From assembly GCF_006175945.1 (NCBI RefSeq), contig NZ_VAJL01000001.1, positions 2,604,001 to 2,668,000 on the forward strand: a DNA stretch of 64,000 nt. Direction: 5' to 3'. Origin of the DNA: Chryseobacterium mulctrae (GTDB lineage: Bacteria; Bacteroidota; Bacteroidia; Flavobacteriales; Weeksellaceae). Both the position numbers and the translations under genes were made by a program. How positions within the stretch are numbered: position 1 is the stretch's first letter; the number at the start of each line of letters is the position of its first letter. Shown here piece by piece: positions 24,756 to 34,102 of the stretch. Under the pieces are notes generated by a model, which saw nothing but the letters and a program-made list of their open reading frames with translations, was not told the origin of the DNA and searched no databases.

Positions 24756-25910
24756 TTATGCCTTTTCCAAAACAATTGCCGCATTACAACCACCAAAACC
24801 CGAAGCTGTTTTCAGAATATATTTGATTTCTGCCGGTTGGTTTTCTTTAATAATATTTAAATCTTGAGAAACTCCCATTTCTTCAAAATTTTTAGATGGA
24901 ATTAAAGTATTATATAAAGCAGATTCCATAGAAATAATGCTTTCCAATAAACCTGAAGCTCCTAAACAATGCCCGTAATATCCTTTCATACTGTTCAAAG
25001 GAACATTTTGTAATTCCATTCGGTTGAAAGCAATGGATTCCATTTCGTCATTGTAAATGGTTGCTGTTCCGTGAGCGGAAATAAAATCGATTTGTTCTGC
25101 TGAAACTTTTGCTTCTTTCATTGCATTTTGAATGCTTGCAAACAATCCGTCGCCAGTTCTTGATGGTCCAGAAATGTGATTAGCATCATTGATTGCTGAA
25201 TCTCCTAAAATTATAAATCTAAATTTTTCGTTTGAGATTGCTTCGTCACTTTGTTCCTCGCAATGACTAGTAATGTACATTGCAGCGGTTGCTTCGCCCA
25301 AATTAATTCCGTTGCGGTTTTTATCGTAGGGTTTGCAAGGTTCGCTTCCAATTGCCTGAAAAGAATTGAATCCTGAAATCACAAACTCAGAAATCTCGTC
25401 TCCTGCAACTACAAAAGCATCTTTGTATTTTCCTGCCTGAATCATATTCTTTGCAACAGAAATCGCCATTACACCGGAAACACAAGCGTTGGAAACAACA
25501 ATTGGTTTAGTTTTAAATTCAAAAAAATCAGCTAATTTTTGAGCTAAATTGGAAAGGTAAACGCTTTCAGGTAAGTCTTTTTTATTTTTTAATAAACTGA
25601 TATTTCCTTTTGTTGTTGAAAGAATAAAAGCGGTTTCATCTGAAATCTGATGTCTTTCAATTAATGGTTTTAAGCTCAACAAAAACATTTTTTCAAGTCT
25701 TGTGAAATCTTGATTGTCGAAGTTATTGTTAAATTCTTCCTCCAATTTTTCCTCATCAATTTTAGAAACAAAAAAAGCTTCAAGATTATCGCTAACTTGA
25801 TGCAAAGCTACTCCTGATTTTCCTTCCAAAAGCGCTTTCCAGTTTGATTCTACATCAAAACCAAGAGGTGTGATACAGTTATAATCTGTAATGTAAATTT
25901 CTTTCCCCAT
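24756..25910 (-). CDS. Beta-ketoacyl-ACP synthase 3 with repeat-derived insert
   Basis: 384 residues. Catalytic residues are present: Cys in VVSNACVSGVMAI, His in ISAHGTATIYND, His in GYYGHCLGASG, and ASGFGGCNA at the end. It may initiate or extend the pigment chain. Residues about 214-227 (TSHCEEQSDEAISN) are encoded by an in-frame palindromic repeat (25234-25268) placed just after LGEATAAMYI, where normal ketosynthases have a short surface turn. The frame is kept and all downstream motifs are intact, so the enzyme is probably functional with a longer loop. The gene lies between the toxin/antitoxin relic and the thioesterase gene. Confidence 0.88.
   Translation of the reverse strand: MGKEIYITDYNCITPLGFDVESNWKALLEGKSGVALHQVSDNLEAFFVSKIDEEKLEEEFNNNFDNQDFTRLEKMFLLSLKPLIERHQISDETAFILSTTKGNISLLKNKKDLPESVYLSNLAQKLADFFEFKTKPIVVSNACVSGVMAISVAKNMIQAGKYKDAFVVAGDEISEFVISGFNSFQAIGSEPCKPYDKNRNGINLGEATAAMYITSHCEEQSDEAISNEKFRFIILGDSAINDANHISGPSRTGDGLFASIQNAMKEAKVSAEQIDFISAHGTATIYNDEMESIAFNRMELQNVPLNSMKGYYGHCLGASGLLESIISMESALYNTLIPSKNFEEMGVSQDLNIIKENQPAEIKYILKTASGFGGCNAAIVLEKA
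25234..25268 (-). repeat. Repeat-derived in-frame insert in ketosynthase 3
   Basis: On the minus strand it reads TAGTCATTGCGAGGAACAAA then GTGACGAAGCAATCTC. This is a half-element of the GTCATT...GAACGAAG...AATCT type, related to the family A copies at 14106 and 20827. Its translation, SHCEEQSDEAIS, is a peptide signature of such repeats when they land in genes. Confidence 0.85.
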
Positions 25911-25988
25911 TTATGGAATAATCATAATTTAATAACTTTAATTTGTTTCTGAAAAACCATCAACCAATATCTATCAACCAACAACCAT

Positions 25989-26408
25989 TTATAATCCCAT
26001 TTTATCTTTCCAGGTTTGAAAAAACTCAGGATTGTACAAACATAAATTATTATCAGAATCTAAAAAAACCTGAATGGTTTCTCCTGAACAAACTAATTTA
26101 TTTTCTTGGTTAAAAATCTCGTATTTGTAAATCAGTTTCGCTGAAATAGAATTAATGAAAGTCGTAACGATGTTAAATGTTTCGCCATATTTTAAAGGAA
26201 GAAAATGTTCGCACGTGCTTTTCACAATTGGTGTTACAAATCCTGCTTTTTGAATATCTAGATACGTTAAGCCATGCTGTCTTCCGAAAGCTTCTCTTCC
26301 ATCTTCAAAATAAACGATGTAATGACCGTGCCAAACAATTCCAAGCGGATCTGTTTCGTTGAATCGTACGCGAACTTCCTCGGTACAAGTTAAATCTTTA
26401 GACTGCAT
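25989..26408 (-). CDS. Acyl-CoA/ACP thioesterase (4HBT hotdog)
   Basis: About 139 residues from ATG 26408 (MQSKDLTCTEEV). A longer frame from 26450 would overlap the upstream gene by 53 bases and is not preferred. The 4-hydroxybenzoyl-CoA thioesterase motif is seen as RFNETDPLGIVWHGHYIVYF, with the catalytic Asp. The family hydrolyses acyl thioesters; in the pigment locus it may release or edit acyl chains. The start codon overlaps the stop region of the ABC permease gene by 11 bases. Confidence 0.87.
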   Translation of the reverse strand: MQSKDLTCTEEVRVRFNETDPLGIVWHGHYIVYFEDGREAFGRQHGLTYLDIQKAGFVTPIVKSTCEHFLPLKYGETFNIVTTFINSISAKLIYKYEIFNQENKLVCSGETIQVFLDSDNNLCLYNPEFFQTWKDKMGL

Positions 26409-27660
26409 TTTGTTTTCTTTCGTATAGTAATGAGATGGTAACCATTGCAATATAAAATAAAAATAAGAAAATCAATTCCTTAGCAATTTCGCCAAGTCCA
26501 CTGTTTCTTAAAATAATATCGTAATAGGCATTCAGTCCCCAATTCATCGGAGAAAATGCAGCGATTTTTTGCATAAATTCTGGCATCAGGAAAACCGGAA
26601 CCCAAATTCCGCCAACCGCTGCCAAAACAACTACAGAAGTCGCTCCAAAAGGTGCAGATTGTTCCTGAGTATCGGCAACTGTTCCTAATAAAACTCCAAA
26701 CCCAATCGCTGCCAATCCTGCAAAAAGAGTTACAATGATAAGGTGAAACATTTTTCCGGTTACATCAAATTGTGGTAAGTCCATATAAGGGAAAAGCCAA
26801 ACCCCAACTGCAACCATCAATAAAAACTGAATGATGCAAATGATGAGATACGTAAATGTTTTTCCTAAAATATGGATGTAATAAGGAGTTGGGCTCACAC
26901 GAACTCTCACGCTCGTTCCCTGACTTTTTTCTTTAACTAAATTAATGGAAAGCGGAACGACGATAAAGAAAATCGCAAACAATGCCCAAGCCGGAACGTT
27001 GTGCTGAACAGAATTTGGCATTAATTCTTCCTTTCCTTTGTTTGGAGTGATTTCTTTGAAGGTAATTAAGCTTTTATTTTCAAGGTCTTCAGTTGTTCCC
27101 AATTGGTCTTGAAAGGCTTTGTATATTTTTTTATTCTCGATTTCAAAAACCATTTTATTAATGGCATTCATTACTGAATTTTTGAAACCTGCGTTGGTCG
27201 CAGGGTCGAAATAGAGATGGATATCTTTGGTTTTTGAAGCCACCGCTTTTGTCGCAGTTGAATCGGTTTCCAGGCCAAATGAACTGACAATGGTCTGAAC
27301 TTTGGAATCAATATTTGAATTTAAATCTTTCGTCAAATTTTCCGGAATGACAATTGCCATTTGATAATCGCCTGAAAAAACTGCGTTTTGAGCGGATTTT
27401 TCATCATAATTTGTCAGTAGATCAAAAGTTTTACTGCGTTGTAATTCCAGCTTTATGTTTTTAGAAATTTCAGATTTATCGTTATCAATAAAAATAATCG
27501 GAATTTTTGAACCTTCTAGGTTTTTAAATGTCGAATCCTGAATTAAAGTAATCGTAATAATCAGAAGCAAAGGCATTAAAAATATAATGACAATTCCACC
27601 TGAATCTCTTTTCAATAACTGAATTTCCTTGATGAAACTTCTCCACAATTTATACAACAT
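26398..27660 (-). CDS. ABC-2 type transporter permease
   Basis: 420 residues. One membrane helix near the N-terminus (IVIIFLMPLLLIITITLI), a large extracytoplasmic domain of about 180 residues, then a block of membrane helices (ALFAIFFIVVPLSINLV through FLFLFYIAMVTISLLY). This is the ABC-2/YhhJ layout. It pairs with the ATPase gene, whose stop overlaps its start by 11 bases. The transporter probably moves the pigment or a precursor out of the cytoplasm. Substrate is inferred from context. Confidence 0.9.
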   Translation of the reverse strand: MLYKLWRSFIKEIQLLKRDSGGIVIIFLMPLLLIITITLIQDSTFKNLEGSKIPIIFIDNDKSEISKNIKLELQRSKTFDLLTNYDEKSAQNAVFSGDYQMAIVIPENLTKDLNSNIDSKVQTIVSSFGLETDSTATKAVASKTKDIHLYFDPATNAGFKNSVMNAINKMVFEIENKKIYKAFQDQLGTTEDLENKSLITFKEITPNKGKEELMPNSVQHNVPAWALFAIFFIVVPLSINLVKEKSQGTSVRVRVSPTPYYIHILGKTFTYLIICIIQFLLMVAVGVWLFPYMDLPQFDVTGKMFHLIIVTLFAGLAAIGFGVLLGTVADTQEQSAPFGATSVVVLAAVGGIWVPVFLMPEFMQKIAAFSPMNWGLNAYYDIILRNSGLGEIAKELIFLFLFYIAMVTISLLYERKQNAV

Positions 27661-28402
27661 CTCTCAATTCTTTTCCGGTTAATGAAATGAAAACATCTTC
27701 TAAGTTTTCAGCATTGGCAACTCTTTCTACCAATTCTTCAGGAGTTCCGGTTGCGTGGATCTTTCCGTGGTCGATAATAGCAATTTTTGTACAGAATTCT
27801 TCCGCTTCAGAAAGGTGATGCGAAGTGTAAATAATGCACGTTCCTTTTTTATTTAAATCTAAAAGATAATCGATTATGGCTTTTTTCGATTGAACATCAA
27901 CGCCAACAGTTGGTTCGTCCAGAAACAAAACTTTCGGGTTGTGAAGTGTTCCTGCAATCAGATTGCAACGGCGTTTCATTCCTCCCGAAAACTGGTCGAC
28001 TTTTTTATTGGCAAATTTTGTTAAGCCCATTAATTTTAAAGCTTCATCGATTTCTTTGTGAAGATTTTTATGTTTTAAACCATACAAACTTCCAAAAAAC
28101 AAAAGGTTTTCTTTCGCTGTTAAAGTAGGGTAAAGTGCATATTCCTGTGGAACAACGCCAATGATTTGTTTGATTTTCGAACTGTCTTTTTTAGGTGATA
28201 ATCCGTTGATGGTAAAACTTCCTGAAGTAGGTTTGATTAAACCTGAAAGCATAGAAATCAAGGTGGTTTTTCCCGCTCCGTTGGGACCGAGAATTCCGTA
28301 AATCTCGTTTTTAGTTATATTTAAAGAAATATCATTTACCGAAAATTCTTCCGAATTTTTGTATTTCTTATAAAGGTTTTTTATTTCGATGATATGTTCC
28401 AA
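27650..28402 (-). CDS. ABC transporter ATP-binding protein
   Basis: 250 residues. Walker A GPNGAGKTT, Q-loop VPQEYALYP, signature FSGGMKRRCNL, Walker B VLFLDEPTVGVD and the switch His in YTSHHLSEAEE are all intact. It energises the ABC-2 permease encoded immediately downstream and overlapping. The BtrH-like gene ends one base upstream of it, so the three are co-transcribed. Confidence 0.95.
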   Translation of the reverse strand: MEHIIEIKNLYKKYKNSEEFSVNDISLNITKNEIYGILGPNGAGKTTLISMLSGLIKPTSGSFTINGLSPKKDSSKIKQIIGVVPQEYALYPTLTAKENLLFFGSLYGLKHKNLHKEIDEALKLMGLTKFANKKVDQFSGGMKRRCNLIAGTLHNPKVLFLDEPTVGVDVQSKKAIIDYLLDLNKKGTCIIYTSHHLSEAEEFCTKIAIIDHGKIHATGTPEELVERVANAENLEDVFISLTGKELRDVV

Positions 28403-28403
28403 A

Positions 28404-29399
28404 CTAAATCGCTTTTCTCAGTTTTTTATAAAAAGCTTCCTCCAAATCGGCTATATGAAGCATTGATTTTGAAAGCTCATTATAAATATTACTTTTCGAA
28501 TTTCTGTTTTTGTAAACTCTGGCAATATCTACCGCAAAATCTCTCCAAAGGTCACCGATTGCGGTAATTTCTTTAGACAATTCTTTCAGTTCGTCATTTT
28601 TAAGAATTACAGAAGCTTCCTGCAAAAATGCACCGTAAATAAATCTGAATCCGCCACCGCCGGTTCCTATTTCTTCCTGCATTCTGATTAATTGTCCAAG
28701 ATAATGATTGGTCACTTTTGTGCCTTTTTTCTCTGCCCATTTCGGGATGCTTTTTGCAACCCAGCGCATTGCTTTTACTCCGATTAATGGAACTGGAGCC
28801 AACATATTTTTGCAGGTATCTTTAATTCCTTTTTTAATAGCTTCTTCCAGATTTACATTTTCCGGAATGTGAGTTGGAAAATACATATGACCTTTTGGGG
28901 CAAGTGCTCCTTTTGCATAACGTACTTTTTCCAGTTCTGCTTCAGACAATGTTGTTGCGAAATCCATTACAGGATCACTGATGAGGAATTTTCCATTTTC
29001 TTTTCCGTAAACTACAAGATTATGAGCGTTGAAATGGAATTTATATTCTTCAGGGAAATAAGTAAGGTTAAAAACGCCGACCTGTAAACCTGTAGGTATG
29101 TTTTGTTCTAAATTTTTCTCTAAAGCAGTTTGTGCTTCCTGAGGATTTGAGAATTTTTGTCTTTTAATTGTAATTCCCAGTCTTTTTGCTGCTTTGCTGA
29201 AAATAGCACCCGGCATCGGACGGTAACTAAAACCCGGAGCAAAATTAACTTTCAAAAAAGGAAGATATACGAAAAACAGACCCGAACCGATTCCGAAAAT
29301 CATAGGTTCGCTGAGTTTCAGACCTCTGTTGAGAAGTAGATTGGAGGCAACACCGTTTTCGCAATGTGCAGTTTGGTGATGTTCAAAATTGATCTTCAT
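28404..29399 (-). CDS. BtrH N-terminal domain / DUF4872 protein
   Basis: 331 residues. It begins with a Cys/His-containing segment, FEHHQTAHCENGVASNLL, followed by FGIGSGLFFVYLPF and a papain-like layout with YFPEEYKFHFNAHNLVVYGK and SDPV. BtrH in butirosin synthesis moves an acyl group from ACP to an amine, and related proteins occur in flexirubin loci. Cys 13 or so and the NAHN histidine may be the catalytic pair. It may transfer an ACP-bound acyl chain to a hydroxyl or amine acceptor. It sits between a 134-residue unknown protein and the ABC transporter genes, with gaps of 1-4 bases. Confidence 0.8.
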   Translation of the reverse strand: MKINFEHHQTAHCENGVASNLLLNRGLKLSEPMIFGIGSGLFFVYLPFLKVNFAPGFSYRPMPGAIFSKAAKRLGITIKRQKFSNPQEAQTALEKNLEQNIPTGLQVGVFNLTYFPEEYKFHFNAHNLVVYGKENGKFLISDPVMDFATTLSEAELEKVRYAKGALAPKGHMYFPTHIPENVNLEEAIKKGIKDTCKNMLAPVPLIGVKAMRWVAKSIPKWAEKKGTKVTNHYLGQLIRMQEEIGTGGGGFRFIYGAFLQEASVILKNDELKELSKEITAIGDLWRDFAVDIARVYKNRNSKSNIYNELSKSMLHIADLEEAFYKKLRKAI

Positions 29400-29403
29400 T
29401 TTT

Positions 29404-29808
29404 TTATTTGCCGTTGAAATTTTTTAATTCTTCTACCGAAATCTCAAATGCATCTGCATATTTTTTGAGGGTAGAATCGCTGAGTTTTTTGAAAATTTTG
29501 GGTTTTGCGTGTCTTTTCACAGTCCATTGCCACATATTAACGTAAGCTGCCAAAACCTGTACATCCATTTTATTTAATTCCATAAAATAGACGATAGGAC
29601 TTACCAAATTGTTTGCCACATTTTGTTTTGCCTCTTCGATGCGCTCATTAATAAGCTCCATCGATTCTTCGAGAGCTGCTTTTTTGGCATCCCAACCAAT
29701 GCTGTTTGCTGTGGTGTAATTGTCATTTTCATCAGTCACATACAACACTTCGGTCATATTTGCTGATTGTAAATTACTTTCGTCCTGAGGAAGATCTTGC
29801 TTTTTCAC
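29404..29808 (-). CDS. Hypothetical protein heading the BtrH/ABC operon
   Basis: 134 residues, soluble, mostly helical. The ending LSDSTLKKYADAFEISVEEL resembles part of a helix-turn-helix of the lambda-repressor type (compare the usual ADALGVSVDEL), and the middle segment ALEESMELINERIEEAKQNV could be a coiled coil. Four bases separate it from the BtrH-like gene. It may be an operon-specific regulator or an adapter. I do not recognise a named family. Confidence 0.68.
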   Translation of the reverse strand: MKKQDLPQDESNLQSANMTEVLYVTDENDNYTTANSIGWDAKKAALEESMELINERIEEAKQNVANNLVSPIVYFMELNKMDVQVLAAYVNMWQWTVKRHAKPKIFKKLSDSTLKKYADAFEISVEELKNFNGK

Positions 29809-29913
29809 CCGAAAATATTGATGTTAATTATCTTTAAAATCTAATTGGCTAAAATAATAAAAAAGCAGGACATAAGATTGTGCTATTTTTTTGAAATATT
29901 TTAAAATGAAAAA

Positions 29914-29934
29914 GCACCAAGATTTTCTCGGCGC
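29914..29934 (-). terminator. Terminator of the small membrane protein gene
   Basis: On the minus strand GCGCCGAGA pairs with TCTTGGTGC, with two G-U wobbles, and T5 follows. It lies 27 bases after the stop of the 68-residue gene and so separates that gene from the pigment operon downstream. Confidence 0.72.
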
Positions 29935-29960
29935 TCTAACAATAAAAAGGGAATTAAAGT

Positions 29961-30167
29961 TTATTGACGTACTCTCTGTAATTTCTTTGTCAGAGAATGT
30001 GCGGGAAGATAGACTGCTGATATTGCTAGAAACAACATCGTCATCATTGCAAAAAATTCTGTAAAACGCATTGTCATGCTTGGTTCTTTTACATCACCAT
30101 CCATAAGAAAGCCGATTGTTGTAATAATTGCAGAGATCGTAAAAATGTTTAAAATTTTTCTTTTCAT
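29961..30167 (-). CDS. Small two-helix membrane protein
   Basis: 68 residues starting MKRKILNIFTISAIITTIGF. A second hydrophobic segment, FFAMMTMLFLAISAVYLPAH, follows a short polar loop. The longer frame of 136 codons is rejected because its first half overlaps the divergent M16 protease gene and its promoter region. Function unknown. The gene has its own terminator and is divergent from the protease gene. Confidence 0.65.
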   Translation of the reverse strand: MKRKILNIFTISAIITTIGFLMDGDVKEPSMTMRFTEFFAMMTMLFLAISAVYLPAHSLTKKLQRVRQ

Positions 30168-30281
30168 AGTATAGATTTTTAAATTATATATCAAACGTGG
30201 GTGAGGTTGTTTTATTGTGTGAAAGAATTGTAACGAAACAAATATTATAAAGACTAATGTAATTAAAATAATTAATTTCAT

Positions 30282-33194
30282 ATGAAGAAAATTTTTATTT
30301 CTCTTTCTCTTTTTGTGATGTTGCAAGCTGCTGCACAAAAATTTGAAACGCAGAAACAAACGGATGCTCAAGGCTACAGCTTCGAAACTGTGAAGAATGA
30401 CCAGTCAGGAGTAAGAGTCTATACTTTGAAAAATGGTTTAAAAGTATATCTTGCTAAAAATGACGACGCACCGAGAATTCAGACTTATATTCCGGTAAGA
30501 ACAGGTTCTAATAATGATCCTAGCGACAATACCGGTCTTGCTCATTACTTAGAGCATATGGTTTTCAAAGGGACTTCACATTTGGGAACTCAGGATTGGG
30601 CAAAAGAAAAAGCTATTTTAAAGCAAATTTCTGATCTTTACGAACAGCACAAAGCGGAAAAAGATCCTGAAAAGAAAAAAGCACTTTATAAAAAAATAGA
30701 CGAGGTTTCTCAGGAAGCTTCAAAATATACAATTGCCAACGAATACGACAAAGCAATTTCCTCTTTGGGGGCAACAGGAACTAATGCTCATACCTGGTTA
30801 GACGAAACTGTTTACAAAAATAATATTCCTGCAAACGAGCTTGAAAAATGGCTTAAAGTTGAAAAAGAGCGTTTTTCTGAATTGGTTTTAAGACTTTTCC
30901 ATACAGAATTGGAAGCGGTTTACGAAGAATTCAACAGAGCGCAGGATAATGACGGACGTTTGGTAAATTATGCATTAATGGATGCACTTTTCCCAAAACA
31001 TCCAAACGGTCAGCAAACAACAATTGGTACTTCAGAGCATTTGAAAAGTCCTTCAATGGAGGCGATCCACAAATATTTTGATACCTACTATGTTCCTAAT
31101 AACATGGCAGTAGTTTTGGTTGGAGATCTTGATTTCGACAAAACTATAAAATTAGTTGATCAATATTTCGGAGCATTCAAATACAAAGAATTGCCAATGA
31201 AGAAAATGGTTTCAGAAGAACCAATGACTTCTATTGTAAGCAGAACTGTAAAAAGCCCATCTACACCAAGAATGACAATTGCCTGGAGAACAGATTCTAA
31301 CGGAACTAAAGAGGCAAGATTGGCAACAATGGTAGGAGAGATCTTGAGCAACAATGGTGATGCTGGATTAATTGACCTTAACATTAATCAGAAACAAGCC
31401 ACTTTAGGAGCGGGAGCTTATGCAAATCCTTTAAAAACATACGGGTCTTTTAATATGTATGTAACTCCGAAAGATGGGCAGAGTTTTGATGCTGCGAAAA
31501 AATTACTTTTTGCTCAGATAGATTTAATTAAAAAAGGAGAGTTCCCAGATTGGATGCTGAAAGCTATCGTAAACGATATGAGAGTTCAGCGTATGAAAGG
31601 TTGGGAAACTGCGGATGGTTTGGCAACAACGCTTTACGGAGCTTATATTGGTGAAAGAACCTGGGAACAGGAACTTGACGAAATTAATCAGTTTGAGAAA
31701 ATTACAAAATCTGATATTGTAAAATTTGCCAATGATTTCTTTAAAGATAATTATGTTGTGATTTACAAAGAGAAAGGAGTAAATGATAAATTGGTTCGTG
31801 TAGAAAACCCAGGAATCACACCAATTAAACTGAACAGAGATGCGCAATCGCCTTTCCTTAAAGATATTTTAAGTACAAAAGTTGCAGAAATAAAACCTCA
31901 GTTTGTTGATTACAAAACTGCTATTGCGACGACTGAGATCAAAGATAAAAAAGTAAGTTTCGTTAACAACAAATACAATAAAGTTGCTCAGGTAAGTTAT
32001 ATTTTCCCTTTCGGAACAGATAACGATAAAGAGCTTTCTTTAGGTGTAAGTGTTTTACAGTATTTAGGAACTGATAAATATACTCCTGAGCAACTGAAAG
32101 AAGAATTCTACAAATTAGGAATTTCAAACAGCTTCAGAACGACTAATGATCAAACGTTTATTACATTAAGCGGTCTTGAAGGAAATATGAAAAAAGGGGT
32201 AGAATTGTTGAATCACTGGTTGAAAAACGTAAAAGCAGATCAGACAATTTACAACCAAACGGTAAAAACCATTCTTGAATCCAGAGATGTTGCTAAGAAA
32301 GACAAGAACAGAATTATGGCAGCACTTTCCAATTATGCTAAATACGGGAAAGACTCCAGAATGACTGATATTATTTCTAAAGAAAGGCTTCAGAATATCA
32401 ATGTAACTGAATTGATGTCGAAGATCAAGACTTTAAATAATTATCCTTACGAAGTTTTCTTGTACGGAGAAAGCCAGAAAGATCTTGAGAAAGCGGTAAA
32501 ACCATTTATTGCAAACGCAACTTTACAGCCTGCAAAAGCGAAAGTATATGCAGAGCCTGCAACTGGAGGAAAAGTATATTTTGCTAATTACGACATGGTA
32601 CAAATGGAAATGTCTAAAATTGCAAAAGGAAGCGATGTAAATCTTGCCAACTTCGGTAAAGCCAATGTTTTCAACGAATATTTTGGTAGAGGTTTATCTT
32701 CGATCGTATTCCAGGAGATCAGAGAGAGTAAATCTTTGGCATATTCTGCTTACGTTTCTTATGCTACAGCAAATGAAAAAGACCATCCGAATTATGTAAC
32801 CAATTACATCGGAACTCAGTCTAATAAATTACCTTTAGCGGTAAATGCAATGAATGAATTGATGGCAGATTTCCCACAAATTCCTGCTCAGTTTGAGAAT
32901 TCTAAAGGATCGGCTTTAAAGCAGATTGCATCTAACAGAATCAACAGAACAAATATTTTCTACAATCAAATGGCTCTTAAAAAGTTAGGAGTTGATTATG
33001 ATATCAGAAAGGATGTTTATTCTGAAATTCAGTCGTTGACATTGCCTCAATTGACTGGTTTCTATAACACAGAAATTAAACCATTGATGTATAATACGGC
33101 CATTATCGGGAAAAGAGAAAACCTGAATATGGAATCGATCAACAAAATGGGACAGTTTAAAGAAGTGACTTTAGAAGAAATCTTTGGATATTAA
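30282..33194 (+). CDS. M16 family zinc metallopeptidase
   Basis: 970 residues. Signal peptide MKKIFISLSLFVMLQAAA. The inverted zinc motif HYLEH lies in GLAHYLEHMVFKGT near residue 87, and the more distal Glu ligand is in ELEAVYEEFNRA. A second, inactive M16 half follows (YGESQKDLEKAV, FGRGLSSIVFQEIRESKSL), giving the two-domain clam-shell of pitrilysin-type enzymes. It degrades peptides in the periplasm. It is a single gene within a block that interrupts the pigment locus, and ends at its own terminator. Confidence 0.94.
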   Translation: MKKIFISLSLFVMLQAAAQKFETQKQTDAQGYSFETVKNDQSGVRVYTLKNGLKVYLAKNDDAPRIQTYIPVRTGSNNDPSDNTGLAHYLEHMVFKGTSHLGTQDWAKEKAILKQISDLYEQHKAEKDPEKKKALYKKIDEVSQEASKYTIANEYDKAISSLGATGTNAHTWLDETVYKNNIPANELEKWLKVEKERFSELVLRLFHTELEAVYEEFNRAQDNDGRLVNYALMDALFPKHPNGQQTTIGTSEHLKSPSMEAIHKYFDTYYVPNNMAVVLVGDLDFDKTIKLVDQYFGAFKYKELPMKKMVSEEPMTSIVSRTVKSPSTPRMTIAWRTDSNGTKEARLATMVGEILSNNGDAGLIDLNINQKQATLGAGAYANPLKTYGSFNMYVTPKDGQSFDAAKKLLFAQIDLIKKGEFPDWMLKAIVNDMRVQRMKGWETADGLATTLYGAYIGERTWEQELDEINQFEKITKSDIVKFANDFFKDNYVVIYKEKGVNDKLVRVENPGITPIKLNRDAQSPFLKDILSTKVAEIKPQFVDYKTAIATTEIKDKKVSFVNNKYNKVAQVSYIFPFGTDNDKELSLGVSVLQYLGTDKYTPEQLKEEFYKLGISNSFRTTNDQTFITLSGLEGNMKKGVELLNHWLKNVKADQTIYNQTVKTILESRDVAKKDKNRIMAALSNYAKYGKDSRMTDIISKERLQNINVTELMSKIKTLNNYPYEVFLYGESQKDLEKAVKPFIANATLQPAKAKVYAEPATGGKVYFANYDMVQMEMSKIAKGSDVNLANFGKANVFNEYFGRGLSSIVFQEIRESKSLAYSAYVSYATANEKDHPNYVTNYIGTQSNKLPLAVNAMNELMADFPQIPAQFENSKGSALKQIASNRINRTNIFYNQMALKKLGVDYDIRKDVYSEIQSLTLPQLTGFYNTEIKPLMYNTAIIGKRENLNMESINKMGQFKEVTLEEIFGY

Positions 33195-33220
33195 TTTTCA
33201 TTAATATAAATTGTTTTAAG

Positions 33221-33245
33221 TGAGGCAGAAATGCCTCATTTTTTT
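33221..33245 (+). terminator. Rho-independent terminator after the M16 gene
   Basis: TGAGGCA, loop GAAA, TGCCTCA, then a T-rich tract of seven. It stands 26 bases after the protease stop and between convergent genes. Confidence 0.92.
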
Positions 33246-33257
33246 GTTTGAAAACCT

Positions 33258-34046
33258 TTATTTATAATTTATTTTGTGATTTAATTCTAATGGATTATCT
33301 TCTTCTTGAATATAATTTTGCATTACTTTGATACGTTCTGTAATGTCTACTTTGTTTCCATTAGCATCGGTCATGGTAACTTTTCTTCCAATTTTAGAAA
33401 GTAAATCGAAGGGATCGTTGTAATATGATTTTGCTAAAGTTTCGTATTTTTTCCAGTCAATTTTCACCGTTTTTGTTCGTATATCAAATAGGTTTCCACC
33501 TTTTTTTACTTCTGTCAAATTGAAAGAATAATGATTGTCAGTGTCTTGAATCGAAATAATCAAACCGGGCAAACCGCCAAAAATATAAGGGCCGTTACTA
33601 AAAGGCAATTCTGTTGTAAACCAAGCAACCCAATTTCTTCCGCCGTAATTCGTTTCGGCTTTTTGAACTTTGTATTTTCCTATTGTTTTTTGTTCGACAG
33701 CAATTTTCCAATTTAATTTTTCATCAATTGGTAAGAGATAATCGGTTCCTAAATAAGTGATGATTTTTTCTACTGTATTTTTCGATACGTCTTTTTTAAC
33801 ATAGAATTGGTTTTCAACTCCCATTTTCATCATTCCGTTACCATTATTCAATTTTGCGGAATCAGCTTTTTTGTCTTCCACTTCCCTAAAAATGGATGTA
33901 TTACCTTCAAAATCTAAAATCATATTGATGGTATTGATATCATCTGGTTTTTGAGTATTCGATTTATATCTAGTCTCATATATAAAACTAAATTTTTGTG
34001 AAAAACCAAATACTGAAATCATAAGAAAGAATAAAAGATATTTCAT
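33258..34046 (-). CDS. GLPGLI family secreted protein
   Basis: 262 residues. Signal peptide MKYLLFFLMISVFGFSQ. The family-defining sequence is present as FGGLPGLIISIQDTDNHY. A YETRYKS start and NWVAWFTTELPFSNGPYIF before the motif match this Bacteroidetes-specific family, which is exported and of unknown function. Convergent with the M16 gene; not obviously part of the pigment pathway. Confidence 0.93.
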   Translation of the reverse strand: MKYLLFFLMISVFGFSQKFSFIYETRYKSNTQKPDDINTINMILDFEGNTSIFREVEDKKADSAKLNNGNGMMKMGVENQFYVKKDVSKNTVEKIITYLGTDYLLPIDEKLNWKIAVEQKTIGKYKVQKAETNYGGRNWVAWFTTELPFSNGPYIFGGLPGLIISIQDTDNHYSFNLTEVKKGGNLFDIRTKTVKIDWKKYETLAKSYYNDPFDLLSKIGRKVTMTDANGNKVDITERIKVMQNYIQEEDNPLELNHKINYK

Positions 34047-34102
34047 TTGTGTAATTTGTTTTTATTTATTTTTCTGCTTGTTTTCTATCCCTTTAATACG
34101 TA

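Noticed and set aside
30168..30371. Longer start for the 68-residue membrane protein
   Set aside because: It would overlap the divergent M16 gene and its first half is not membrane-like or conserved in pattern.
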